Source: Bacteroidota bacterium (lineage in GTDB: Bacteria > Bacteroidota > Bacteroidia > Chitinophagales > Chitinophagaceae). Taken from it: a DNA stretch of 64,000 nucleotides. Under the pieces are notes generated by a model. That model saw only the letters and a list, made by a program, of their open reading frames with translations. It had not been told where the DNA came from and searched no databases. Location of the stretch: assembly GCA_030706735.1 (NCBI GenBank), contig JAUZNZ010000001.1, forward strand, positions 62,001 through 126,000. The letters run 5' to 3'. The translations under genes and the position numbers were made by a program. The stretch's first letter is position 1; every line of letters begins with the position of its first letter. Shown here one piece after another: positions 45,417 through 53,653 of the stretch.

Positions 45417-48404
45417 ATGTATATCGGCAAGACCTATTTCAGTTTCAAGTACGGGACCTTTGCTACCGAGGAATTGGTAAAAGCAGCGGGAGAGGCGGGC
45501 ATCACGACGCTGGCGCTGGCCAATATCAATTCGACCTGCGATGCATGGGACTTTTTACAATACTGTAATGAGCAGGGGATCAAGCCGATCCTGGGTGTGG
45601 AGATCCGCAATGCCGCCCAAATGCAGTTCATCCTTCTTGCTGCCAATAACCGCGGTTTTCAATGGATCAATGAATTCCTCTCGGAACATTTGCTGGCCAA
45701 AAAACCATTTCCCGGCAAGGCATCGGGCAAGCCGTTCTTCACAGATCCCGGCGACGGCTTCGTCATCTATCCGCTAGCGGCCAAGGCGCCCGGAGAACTG
45801 TTTTCGAACGAATACATCGGCGTTCAGCCGACGGAAGTGAACAAACTGATCCGAATGCCGGTCAGGGAGTATCCTGGGAAATGGGTCGTCAGGCAGCCGG
45901 TGACCTTTCAAAACAGGATCTATTACAACCTGCATCGGTTATTGAGGGCGGTAGACAAGAATACCCTCCTTACCAAACTCGCTCCTGAGGAATTGGCCGG
46001 GGAGCATGAATATTTCATTCCTCCGGTAGAACTATTCGAAGCATTCAGGCAATATCCGTCGATCCTGATGAACACCTGCCGTCTTACGGAGACCTGCGAA
46101 GTCAGCATGCGTTTCGGAGAGGACAAGAATAAAAAAGTCTTTAGCGCCACCGGCGAAGACGATCGTATCCTCCTGGAAAAATTGGCCAGGGAAGGCTTCG
46201 TGCAGCGCTATGGCGGCAACAAAAAGATCGCGGCCAGGTTGAACAAAGAACTACGGATCATCAGCGAGATGGGCTTCAACGCCTATTTCCTCATCGCCTG
46301 GGACCTGATCCGGTATGCCAGGAGCCGGGGATTCCATCATGTGGGAAGGGGATCAGGGGCAAATTCACTGGTAGCGTATTGCCTGCATATCACCGATGTG
46401 GACCCGATCGAACTGGACCTGTATTTCGAGCGTTTTTTAAACCCTCATCGCACGAGCCCACCGGACTTCGATATCGATTTTTCGTGGAAAGAGCGGGACG
46501 AGATCATCGACTATCTCTTCAAGCGATATGGCAGGCAACATGTGACCCTGCTGGGCATGTATTCCACTTTCCAATACAATGCCATCATCCGTGAATTGGG
46601 CAAGGTCTTCGGTCTGCCCAAGGCCGAGATCGCCCAGCTTGCCGAAAAAGATTACTATAACGGCGACAGCCGGGGGGAGAACTTCATGAAGAAAAAAGAG
46701 GAGGGTAAGATCCAACGCATCATCCTGCAATATGGAAAGCTGCTCCAGAATTTCCCGGAGCACCTCAGCATCCATCCCGGAGGCATTCTGATCAGCGAGG
46801 AGCCGCTGTCTGCGTATTGCGCCCTGCACATGCCGCCAAAGGGCTTTCCCACGGCGCAACTCGACATGTTCATGGCTGAAAATATCGGTCTGTACAAGCT
46901 GGACGTACTCAGCCAGCGGGGACTCGGTCATATCAGGGAGAGCCTGGACCTGATCCGGCAGAACAAAGGGATCGACATTGATATCCACCAAGTACAAAAA
47001 TTCAAGGGGGACGAGAATATCCGTGCGCAAATCCGAAGCGTCAATACGATCGGTTGCTTTTATATCGAGTCTCCCGCCATGCGGAACCTCCTCCAGAAGT
47101 TGCGTTGCGACGACTACCCTACATTGGTCGCGGCAAGCTCGATCATCCGGCCCGGAGTAGGCCGTTCCGGCATGATGCAGGAATATATCCGCCGGTTCCA
47201 TAACCCGAACGGCTTCGCGTACCTGCATCCGAGGTTGAAGGAACTGCTCGGGGAAACGTACGGCGTAATGGTTTATCAGGAGGACGTGATCAAGGTCGCC
47301 CACCACTGGGCCGGCCTGGATATGGCGGACGCAGACCTCTTGCGTCGCGCCACCAGCAGCAAGTACAGGGGGAAGAAGCATTTAAAGGAGCTCAAGGAGC
47401 GTTTTTTTACAAATTGTGAGGGCTTCGGATACCCCAACGAAACGATCGAAGAGGTTTGGCGCCAGATAGAGAGCTTCGCCGACTTCAGCTTTTGCAAGGC
47501 CCATTCCGCCTCTTTTGCCGTGGAATCGTACCAAAGCCTCTTTCTGAAAACCTATTACCCCATGGAATTTGCCGTGGCCGTCATCAACAATTTCGGGGGC
47601 TTTTACAGCAGGGAACTGTATTTCTATGAGCTGATGAAAACGGGAGCCCGGGTATATCCCCCCTGCGTGAATAACAGTGACTACTATACGAATATCCGTG
47701 GAACGGAAGTGCATGCCGGGTTCGTGCATGTACGGGGACTGGAACAGGCGCTGGTGGAAAAGCTGCTGGAAGAGCGGAGGATCGGTGGCCTCTATCTTCA
47801 CCTGGCCGATCTGGTCGAGCGGACAGGCATTACAGCCGAGGCGCTGGAATTGCTGATCCGGGTCGGCGCCCTGCGATTCACCGGAAAGGACAAGAAAACC
47901 CTGCTGTGGGAGGGCGATTTCCTCCAAAAAAAGACCAGGTCCCCCTCACCTGCCTGCCGGCCTCTGTTCACCGAAGCGCCCCTGGCATTCCGGCTCCCTG
48001 AATTTCCCATCTATTCACTGGACGACCTATACGACGAGGTCGAGCTCCTGGGATTTCCCATGCGCGATCCTTTCCAACTGGTGGATGAAGATCCGGCGAG
48101 GTACGTGGCGGCAAGAGAACTGGCGGCGCATAGCGGGCAAATCGTCACCGTATTGGGTTATCACATCACCCATAAACCGGTGCGGACAGTGAAGGGGCAG
48201 ACCATGAGCTTCGGGACTTTCCTGGATCAAAACAAAGATTGGATCGACACGGTACATTTTCCGGACATCCATGCCCTCCATCCGCCCCGGGCCGGCTTTT
48301 ACAGGATCAGGGGGAAGGTCGTGGAAGAATTCGGAACGTATAGCATTGAGGTCACGGGGATAGAAAAAGCAAACATAAAAAACAGAAACGCAATACCGCA
48401 TTGA
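45417..48404 (+). CDS. Short DnaE-type DNA polymerase III alpha subunit (DnaE2-like)
   Basis: A C-family polymerase of 995 residues, shorter than a replicative DnaE (about 1160 or more). The catalytic aspartates are in PPDFDIDFSW near residue 350 and in LYKLDVLSQRGLG near 492. The N-terminal PHP domain is degenerate: where proofreading-competent PHP domains have a HxH-type start and a DHG motif, this protein has YIGKTYFSFKYGT and ALANINS, so PHP metal binding is probably lost. A C-terminal OB fold (GQIVTVLGYHI...RIRGKVVEEFGTYSIEV) is present, and the tau-binding tail seems missing. Its stop lies 2 bp before the dinB ATG. Together these suggest an error-prone accessory polymerase used in lesion bypass, not the main replicase. 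Confidence 0.85.
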   Translation: MYIGKTYFSFKYGTFATEELVKAAGEAGITTLALANINSTCDAWDFLQYCNEQGIKPILGVEIRNAAQMQFILLAANNRGFQWINEFLSEHLLAKKPFPGKASGKPFFTDPGDGFVIYPLAAKAPGELFSNEYIGVQPTEVNKLIRMPVREYPGKWVVRQPVTFQNRIYYNLHRLLRAVDKNTLLTKLAPEELAGEHEYFIPPVELFEAFRQYPSILMNTCRLTETCEVSMRFGEDKNKKVFSATGEDDRILLEKLAREGFVQRYGGNKKIAARLNKELRIISEMGFNAYFLIAWDLIRYARSRGFHHVGRGSGANSLVAYCLHITDVDPIELDLYFERFLNPHRTSPPDFDIDFSWKERDEIIDYLFKRYGRQHVTLLGMYSTFQYNAIIRELGKVFGLPKAEIAQLAEKDYYNGDSRGENFMKKKEEGKIQRIILQYGKLLQNFPEHLSIHPGGILISEEPLSAYCALHMPPKGFPTAQLDMFMAENIGLYKLDVLSQRGLGHIRESLDLIRQNKGIDIDIHQVQKFKGDENIRAQIRSVNTIGCFYIESPAMRNLLQKLRCDDYPTLVAASSIIRPGVGRSGMMQEYIRRFHNPNGFAYLHPRLKELLGETYGVMVYQEDVIKVAHHWAGLDMADADLLRRATSSKYRGKKHLKELKERFFTNCEGFGYPNETIEEVWRQIESFADFSFCKAHSASFAVESYQSLFLKTYYPMEFAVAVINNFGGFYSRELYFYELMKTGARVYPPCVNNSDYYTNIRGTEVHAGFVHVRGLEQALVEKLLEERRIGGLYLHLADLVERTGITAEALELLIRVGALRFTGKDKKTLLWEGDFLQKKTRSPSPACRPLFTEAPLAFRLPEFPIYSLDDLYDEVELLGFPMRDPFQLVDEDPARYVAARELAAHSGQIVTVLGYHITHKPVRTVKGQTMSFGTFLDQNKDWIDTVHFPDIHALHPPRAGFYRIRGKVVEEFGTYSIEVTGIEKANIKNRNAIPH

Positions 48405-48406
48405 TC

Positions 48407-49564
48407 ATGCTCCTCTCCCAGTACCGGCATATCGCCCATTTCGACCTGGATGCCTTCTTTGTGTCCGTAGAATGCCTGAAAGACTCGCGTCTTAGGGGAA
48501 AGCCGCTGATCGTAGGCGGATCCGGTGACCGCGGCGTGGTCACTTCATGCAGCTACGAGGCGCGCAAATCCGGCGTGCATAGCGCGATGCCCATCCGGCT
48601 GGCCCGGAGGCTGTGCCCGGACGTGCTGGTCATTAAAGGGGATTTTGAGTCCTATTCCAGGTATTCACGTATCGTTACGGACATTATGCGGGATAATGCA
48701 CCCCTTTTTGAGAAAGCCTCGATCGACGAATTCTACCTCGACCTGACCGGCATGGACAAATTTTTCGGATGCCGTCTTTTTATCGCCGAGTTGCGGAAAA
48801 AGGTATTGAAGGAGAGCGGCTTGCCGGTTTCGTACGCCCTGGCGAGCAATAAACTGATCAGCAAGGTCGCCACCAATGAAGGCAAGCCCAACGGACAGCT
48901 CGAGATCCCGTTCGGATCGGAAAGGGAGTTTCTGGCCCCGTTGCCCGTGTCGAAATTACCAGGTATTGGACAAGACACAGCCTTCAAGCTCATCCGCCGC
49001 GGGGTAGAGACGCTGAAAACACTGAGCGAGATCCCGGTCGATATGATGAGCGCCTTGCTGGGCAAAAATGGCATCGAGCTCTGGCGAAAGGCCAATGGTC
49101 TTGATGAATCCCCGGTCATCCCTTATCATGAACAGAAATCCATCTCCACTGAGCGGACCTTTCAGCAAGACACCATCGATATAGGCTACCTCCATGCCGA
49201 ACTGGTGCGAATGACGGAATCTATCGCGTTCGAGTTACGGAAGCAGGATCGGCTCACCGGCTGCGTCACCGTCAAACTAAGGTATTCCAATTTCGATACC
49301 GTCACACGCCAGGCGGCGATCGATCAAACCAATGCCGACCATATCCTCTTGCGGACAGCCGGGGCCCTTTTTAACAGGCTCTATGACAGACGCATGCTGA
49401 TCCGCCTGCTGGGCATACGTTTTACACACCTCGTGCCGGGAAATTACCAGATCAAGCTCTTCGAAGATACCCAGGAGATGATACGCCTTTATCAATCGAT
49501 CGATCATATCAAGCGACGATACGGAAGCATGCTGATCGGCCGTGCGGCCGGAAGAGTTCCCTGA
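48407..49564 (+). CDS. dinB: DNA polymerase IV, Y family
   Basis: Translesion polymerase of about 385 residues. I use the ATG at 48407 rather than the TTG at 48401 that overlaps the upstream stop. Catalytic residues are intact: HFDLDAFFVSVE at the N terminus and KASIDEFYLDLTG near residue 105. The steric-gate region SYEARKSGVHSAMPI is normal, a helix-hairpin-helix (VSKLPGIGQDTAFKLI) follows near 185, and the little-finger domain completes it. It is therefore an active DinB and not the inactive ImuB of actinobacterial or proteobacterial mutasomes. Coupled to the DnaE-type gene, it may work with that polymerase at lesions. Confidence 0.93.
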   Translation: MLLSQYRHIAHFDLDAFFVSVECLKDSRLRGKPLIVGGSGDRGVVTSCSYEARKSGVHSAMPIRLARRLCPDVLVIKGDFESYSRYSRIVTDIMRDNAPLFEKASIDEFYLDLTGMDKFFGCRLFIAELRKKVLKESGLPVSYALASNKLISKVATNEGKPNGQLEIPFGSEREFLAPLPVSKLPGIGQDTAFKLIRRGVETLKTLSEIPVDMMSALLGKNGIELWRKANGLDESPVIPYHEQKSISTERTFQQDTIDIGYLHAELVRMTESIAFELRKQDRLTGCVTVKLRYSNFDTVTRQAAIDQTNADHILLRTAGALFNRLYDRRMLIRLLGIRFTHLVPGNYQIKLFEDTQEMIRLYQSIDHIKRRYGSMLIGRAAGRVP

Positions 49565-49634
49565 ATTAACGGACAAAACGGCACTAACGACGGAAAGTTT
49601 GGGAGTATTGGCGGACAGATCGGGAGTATGAACA

Positions 49635-49649
49635 ATTAAATAATTTAAT
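49635..49649. promoter_or_regulatory. Operator-like palindrome 3 (ATTAAATAATTTAAT)
   Basis: Perfect 6-bp arms around TAA, the same architecture as 45342-45356 with 13 of 15 bases identical. It ends 18 bp before the ATG of small HTH gene 2, so it would overlap that gene's promoter. Confidence 0.5.
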
Positions 49650-49667
49650 AAATCCTTTTATTTGTCT

Positions 49668-49952
49668 ATGGATCGTGATCCACGCTATGACCTTATCAAG
49701 GAAAAGATTGCAAAAGGGAATATTAAATCCTTTAATGAAATATTTTTCTTTATCCCCAAGACCATCGTCGCCAATGATCTTGGCAAAAAGGTCAATCGCT
49801 TCAACGAAATGATGGACCATGTCGGCAAATTCACGTTAGATGAGCTTTACGTCCTTGCGAGGAACTTCAAGATCCCGATGACCGAACTTCAGCTGGTGCA
49901 CGTCGAGTTCGAGAGGCAGGTAAAAAAACTCAATAAAGCAGACCAATCATAG
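49668..49952 (+). CDS. Small HTH-like protein 2 (paralogue of 44814-45095)
   Basis: About 94 residues. The track starts at a TTG (49662); the ATG at 49668 (MDRDPRYDLIKEKI) aligns with the start of the paralogue and is preferred. It shares SFNEIFFFIPKTIVANDLGKKVNRF and KFTLDELYVLAR with small HTH protein 1. The second half has the spacing of a Cro/XRE helix-turn-helix. It lies 103 bp after dinB with its own operator-like palindrome in front, suggesting autoregulation. Likely a DNA-binding regulator of the cassette; a direct role at the replication fork cannot be excluded. Confidence 0.65.
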   Translation: MDRDPRYDLIKEKIAKGNIKSFNEIFFFIPKTIVANDLGKKVNRFNEMMDHVGKFTLDELYVLARNFKIPMTELQLVHVEFERQVKKLNKADQS

Positions 49953-49993
49953 TTCCAGGACCATTACTTATCCTTTAGTGTCCTTGTTACTCC

Positions 49994-50023
49994 AAGGTCA
50001 TCCTGCCGCGGCAGGATGACCTT
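49994..50023. terminator. Perfect 30-bp palindrome, probable terminator
   Basis: AAGGTCATCCTGCCG is followed directly by its exact reverse complement. The next bases (GTTCTTTCTT) are T-rich on the plus strand. It closes the polymerase/HTH transcript before the next gene at 50094. A bidirectional role is possible. Confidence 0.6.
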
Positions 50024-50093
50024 GTTCTTTCTTATGCTGCCTGTGGCCGGCATGCATACGGACAGCATGAAAAATTCGTAACTTGTCCATGCC

Positions 50094-50591
50094 ATGTACA
50101 ATCCATTTCCCGTGCTGACTGAGGCGATATTGCATGCCGAGATGGCGAATGGAAAGCGATTTTTCGTTCGCCAATATTTTGCGAGGGGAATGGACGCCCA
50201 TCTGAGAGCGGCATTCCTGTTCCGGGGCTACCCGGAGGAGGAGAAAGACCAGGCCGAAAGTCATTTGGCCGCTATCGCGCGGGATCCCAATGCCTTTCTG
50301 TACGATGCGCTGGTGCCTGAGCATCTCAGCAAGCTGCGAACCGCGGCAGATCAACCGTTCGGCTTCAGGGTCTACTATGCGGCCAAGAGGGGGAAGGATT
50401 GGAAGCCGCCGGCGGTCTATGATGAAAAGATGAAGCGTTATATACGGCGCCATCACGGTCACTGGCGTACCAAACGGGGGGGAGATAAGATTGAGGTCGG
50501 CCTGTACGAAGAATTCGGAGAATTGTTCATTAAATTCAGCTATCTGGGGGAGGAAGACAGGATCCCTTTCAATGACATCGAAAAATATTAA
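50094..50591 (+). CDS. Conserved-looking hypothetical protein upstream of SRAP
   Basis: A 165-residue soluble protein that I do not recognise. It is mixed charged, with a helical first half (EEEKDQAESHLAAIARDPN) and a strongly basic middle (YIRRHHGHWRTKRGGDKIEV), then a strand-rich end (GELFIKFSYLGEEDRIPFNDIEKY). The basic part could bind nucleic acid. It lies 8 bp before the SRAP gene, so the two are cotranscribed and probably share a task. No catalytic motif stands out. Confidence 0.65.
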   Translation: MYNPFPVLTEAILHAEMANGKRFFVRQYFARGMDAHLRAAFLFRGYPEEEKDQAESHLAAIARDPNAFLYDALVPEHLSKLRTAADQPFGFRVYYAAKRGKDWKPPAVYDEKMKRYIRRHHGHWRTKRGGDKIEVGLYEEFGELFIKFSYLGEEDRIPFNDIEKY

Positions 50592-50599
50592 GGAACGAT

Positions 50600-51400
50600 A
50601 TGTGTTTGGATATTGCCTATTATTCTGCGCTCGAACTGCTTGACGTTTATTTCCCCGAGTTGGTGCATGACGGCCAGTTACCGTTCGACCTGGACATGGG
50701 TATGCATTTCCTCGCATTGGGTCACAATCGTTATCCGGTCATCACCTTTGCCGAAGGCCGCTATCATCGCAAGTATTTCGAGTGGGGCATCATTGCGGAA
50801 TATATGGATACGCCGGAAAAGATCAAGGCCATGCGTAAATCCATGGTAAATGCACGAAGCGAGAAGATCCTTGATGATAAACGTTCCTTCTGGCATCGTA
50901 TCCGGCAAACCCGTTGCCTGATCCCTGTAACGGGAATCTATGAGCACAGGGAAGTGAAGGGATGGAAGAATAAGATACCTTATCATGTCAGGCTGAAAGA
51001 CCGGCCGATGTTCTGTATCCCCGGACTGTATCACTTCAATACCAGGATCCCTTCCGATCCGGAGACAGGCGAGATGCGAGGCATGTTCACGCTGATCACG
51101 CGGCCCGGTAATGAGATTATGTGCCAGATCCACAATTCGGGTGAGAATGCGCACCGGATGCCGTTGTTCCTTCCCCGAGAGCTTGAACTGCGTTGGCTGG
51201 ATCCGGATCTGACGGAAGAAGCCATGGCGGAGATCCTGGGGTATGAGATGGCTTCCGACCAGGTCGAATATCATACCGTATTCAGCATCCGGGGCCGGAA
51301 TCCGAGGCCGGATGGCAAACCGAAGAATGAGCCTTACGATTATCCTAATCTTCCGGCATTGGGCACAGATGCGGGATCGACGCAAAAGGCCCTGTTTTAG
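50600..51400 (+). CDS. SOS response-associated peptidase (SRAP) family protein, YedK/HMCES-like
   Basis: A 266-residue SRAP protein. After removal of the first Met the catalytic Cys2 (MCLDIAYYS) becomes the N terminus; in YedK and HMCES it forms a stable link to abasic sites in single-stranded DNA. The family core RCLIPVTGIYEHR (usually PADGFYEW), GLYHFNTR, FTLITRPGNEIM and the histidine in QIHNSGENAHRMPLFL are present. It is longer than YedK (222 residues). It lies 8 bp after the unknown 165-residue gene and next to the translesion polymerases, consistent with a role in tolerance of abasic sites. Confidence 0.88.
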   Translation: MCLDIAYYSALELLDVYFPELVHDGQLPFDLDMGMHFLALGHNRYPVITFAEGRYHRKYFEWGIIAEYMDTPEKIKAMRKSMVNARSEKILDDKRSFWHRIRQTRCLIPVTGIYEHREVKGWKNKIPYHVRLKDRPMFCIPGLYHFNTRIPSDPETGEMRGMFTLITRPGNEIMCQIHNSGENAHRMPLFLPRELELRWLDPDLTEEAMAEILGYEMASDQVEYHTVFSIRGRNPRPDGKPKNEPYDYPNLPALGTDAGSTQKALF

Positions 51401-51558
51401 GAGGGATGTGGCCGGAACAGGTCTGCGATCTTGATGCGATCCTAAAAAAATTACCCGGATCATGGAAATGACCCGGGAATTAAACCTTATCCTTTAGGAC
51501 CCGCATAGAAATACAGGTCGTGTCAGAACTGTGTCCTTGCTGTTCCAACCAAAAGTTT

Positions 51559-51577
51559 ATCTCTGAGGAGATTTTTC
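51559..51577 (+). terminator. Terminator-like hairpin after the SRAP gene
   Basis: ATCTC and GAGAT form a short stem around TGAG, followed by TTTTC. The stem is short, so this is only a moderate candidate. Confidence 0.4.
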
Positions 51578-51589
51578 TTAACTGAGTAA

Positions 51590-51917
51590 GTAAGATGAGA
51601 CGTTGAATGCAAATGGCGCAGGCCTCAGCTTACTGTCCTAGAGGCTCTGGCTGGCCAGGAAAACGAGTAAGAGAGACCCACGCCAATGGCATGGGCCCTT
51701 CGCTTCGTCATCCCGTTTTCCAGAATCTTGCCAGATTTCTAAGACGGAATCAAAAGCGAATTGCTTCAATGCATTCATGAAGAATTCGCAAAAATAGGTA
51801 TAACCCGGATATTGGCTTAGGGATACGTATTAGCTCATGTAGAGATACTGCCTTAACCAATGCAAACCAAAGATATGCTATTTATCTGATTTGAGGTCTA
51901 ATAAGACCGCATTTTTT
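51590..51917 (+). ncRNA. Candidate structured non-coding RNA ending in an intrinsic terminator
   Basis: Stems seen by eye: CAG-GCCTC with GAGGC-T-CTG (51619-51649); GGAAAACG with CGTTTTCC (51658-51665 and 51714-51721), extended by CTGGC with GCCAG (51651-51655 and 51730-51734); inside it CCCA-C-GCC with GGC-A-TGGG around AAT (51677-51695). The 3' end would be the terminator at 51895. It lacks the conserved motifs I know for RNase P RNA, tmRNA, SRP RNA or 6S RNA. The exact 5' end is a guess. Confidence 0.4.
51895..51917 (+). terminator. Intrinsic terminator upstream of the helicase gene
   Basis: GGTCT and AGACC enclose AATA, followed by GCATTTTTTATTTTTT. It lies 255 bp before the helicase start, so it either ends a separate RNA or acts as an attenuator in the helicase leader. 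Confidence 0.7.
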
Positions 51918-52171
51918 ATTTTTTCTTATACTTTTTTATCGGCAGGGCCTGATTTCCTCACGCCCATCAAGCCTTCCCATCGGATTCCCGGTTTTTTCCG
52001 ATGTTGGACAAAACTGGATTTTCAAAGGATGAACTTGCCTAATTCATTCATTTGTTGTACCTTGCAGCCGTTATAGCTCCTTTCTATCAGCTTTCGTGAC
52101 AACCTTCCAAGTAAAACCTCTGAAGGATAATGTGAGTAGACGGGCCTTTTTTCATTTAAACATCATTTATT

Positions 52172-53650
52172 TTGTCATTTTCAAATCTGAATCTCATTGA
52201 GCCTATATTAAAGGCTCTCGGGGACGAAGGGTATATTACACCCACTCCCATTCAACAACAAGCCATACCGATCATCCTTAACCGCAGGGACCTCCTTGGC
52301 TGCGCACAGACAGGCACAGGCAAAACAGCCGCCTTCGCTCTTCCTCTTTTGCAGATCATGCACGAAGGAGCGGCCTCCGACCCGCAAACCAGCCATCCAA
52401 GAGGCATCATGCCGATCAAAGCATTGATCCTTACACCCACGCGCGAACTGGCCATACAGATCGAGGAGAGTTTCCGCGCCTATGGGAAGTATACACGGTT
52501 GAAACACCTGGTCATATTCGGGGGCGTACCTCAGCACACGCAGGTACAAGTTCTGCAAAAAGGCATAGATATCCTGGTGGCAACGCCGGGTCGGCTCCTT
52601 GACCTGATGGATCAAGGATATGTCCATCTTCGGGATATCCGCTTTTTCGTTCTGGACGAGGCAGATCGCATGCTGGACATGGGCTTTGTTCATGACGTCA
52701 AAAAGATCATTTCCAAATTGCCGCAGAAACGGCAGTCACTTTTCTTTTCAGCTACGATGCCGCCCGAGATACAACGCCTGGCCGCAACCATCCTGGTCAA
52801 CCCGGAAAAGGTGGAGGTGACCCCTGCAGCCACTACGGCCGAGACGGTCACCCAATCGCTTTACTTTGTAGACAAGAAGGATAAGCGCGGCCTTCTTTTG
52901 CATTTGCTCAACTCTCCGGCGATCCCTACCGTCCTGGTGTTCACGCGTACCAAACACGGTGCCGACAAGGTCGCCCAGTCCCTGAACCGGGCGGGCGTAC
53001 GCGCCGAGGCGATCCATGGAAATAAATCCCAGAACGCACGGCAGAGCGCCTTGTTGAATTTCAAGAACAGGCGCACAAGGGTTTTGGTAGCCACCGACAT
53101 TGCTGCACGCGGGATCGACATCGATGAACTTACCCACGTGATCAATTTCGAATTGCCCAATATACCCGAAACATATGTGCATCGGATCGGCCGGACGGGC
53201 CGGGCCGGAGCAAGCGGCATTGCCATCTCTTTTTGCGACGCGGAGGAGAGGGAATATCTTCGCGATATTCAAAAACTGATCTCCAGGCCCATCCCGGTGG
53301 CGGAGGACAATCCGTTCGCCATGTCCGGCGCAAGTGCCGGAGCGGAAAGGAAAGAGATTGCCGCCGTTCGCGAGATCCTTCCGGTTCAAAAGAAGGGCTC
53401 TTCCGGCAATCCGCGAAGGAATGAACCCGCTCCCCGGCGCGTGGCTACGGTAAATACCGAACGACGCGAGAGGCCGCAAAAACCGGCGCCTCAACCACCT
53501 GTCCAAAAAATCCCCGTTCGTAAGCCGCCCCAGCGGCCGGAGATACATCCTCCTGCCGGGCACAGGACACCTGCGCAGGAACCCGGAGACGACCAGATAT
53601 CCATGCTGGGCTATGCCCTGAGGCAGGCCTCGGGTGAAGAAAAGTGGTAG
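52172..53650 (+). CDS. DEAD-box RNA helicase, RhlE-like
   Basis: ATP-dependent RNA helicase, 492 residues. Motifs in order: Q motif [14 protein letters not shown] ([11 protein letters not shown]), Ia (TPTRELAIQ), II ([10 protein letters not shown]), III (FSATM), V ([15 protein letters not shown]) and VI ([10 protein letters not shown]). The C-terminal 110 residues are proline- and arginine-rich and probably bind RNA. The start appears to be TTG at 52172, because [16 protein letters not shown] matches the usual RhlE N terminus and no in-frame ATG is upstream. The long leader suggests post-transcriptional or cold-related control. The prenyltransferase gene begins 3 bp after its stop. Confidence 0.92.
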   Translation: MSFSNLNLIEPILKALGDEGYITPTPIQQQAIPIILNRRDLLGCAQTGTGKTAAFALPLLQIMHEGAASDPQTSHPRGIMPIKALILTPTRELAIQIEESFRAYGKYTRLKHLVIFGGVPQHTQVQVLQKGIDILVATPGRLLDLMDQGYVHLRDIRFFVLDEADRMLDMGFVHDVKKIISKLPQKRQSLFFSATMPPEIQRLAATILVNPEKVEVTPAATTAETVTQSLYFVDKKDKRGLLLHLLNSPAIPTVLVFTRTKHGADKVAQSLNRAGVRAEAIHGNKSQNARQSALLNFKNRRTRVLVATDIAARGIDIDELTHVINFELPNIPETYVHRIGRTGRAGASGIAISFCDAEEREYLRDIQKLISRPIPVAEDNPFAMSGASAGAERKEIAAVREILPVQKKGSSGNPRRNEPAPRRVATVNTERRERPQKPAPQPPVQKIPVRKPPQRPEIHPPAGHRTPAQEPGDDQISMLGYALRQASGEEKW

Positions 53651-53653
53651 CCT

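Larger units (their letters stand above)
51401..52171 (+). other. 771-bp region without protein gene: structured RNA or long leader
   Basis: No ORF here looks real. From left to right it holds a terminator-like hairpin at 51559-51577, several mutually consistent stems at 51618-51734, a clear terminator at 51895-51917, and a further 250 bp of AT-rich leader before the helicase. It may contain a non-coding RNA gene, or the whole may be the leader of the helicase mRNA. Confidence 0.45.

Noticed and set aside
46437-47381. 314-aa minus-strand ORF inside the DnaE-type gene
   Set aside because: Antisense shadow; the plus strand carries the polymerase active-site motifs.
48407-49564. ImuB-type inactive Y-family protein
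   Set aside because: The catalytic aspartate and glutamate motifs (FDLDAFF, SIDEFYLD) are intact, so this is an active DinB.
51541-51917. RNase P RNA, tmRNA, SRP RNA or 6S RNA
   Set aside because: None of the conserved sequence motifs I know for these RNAs is present.
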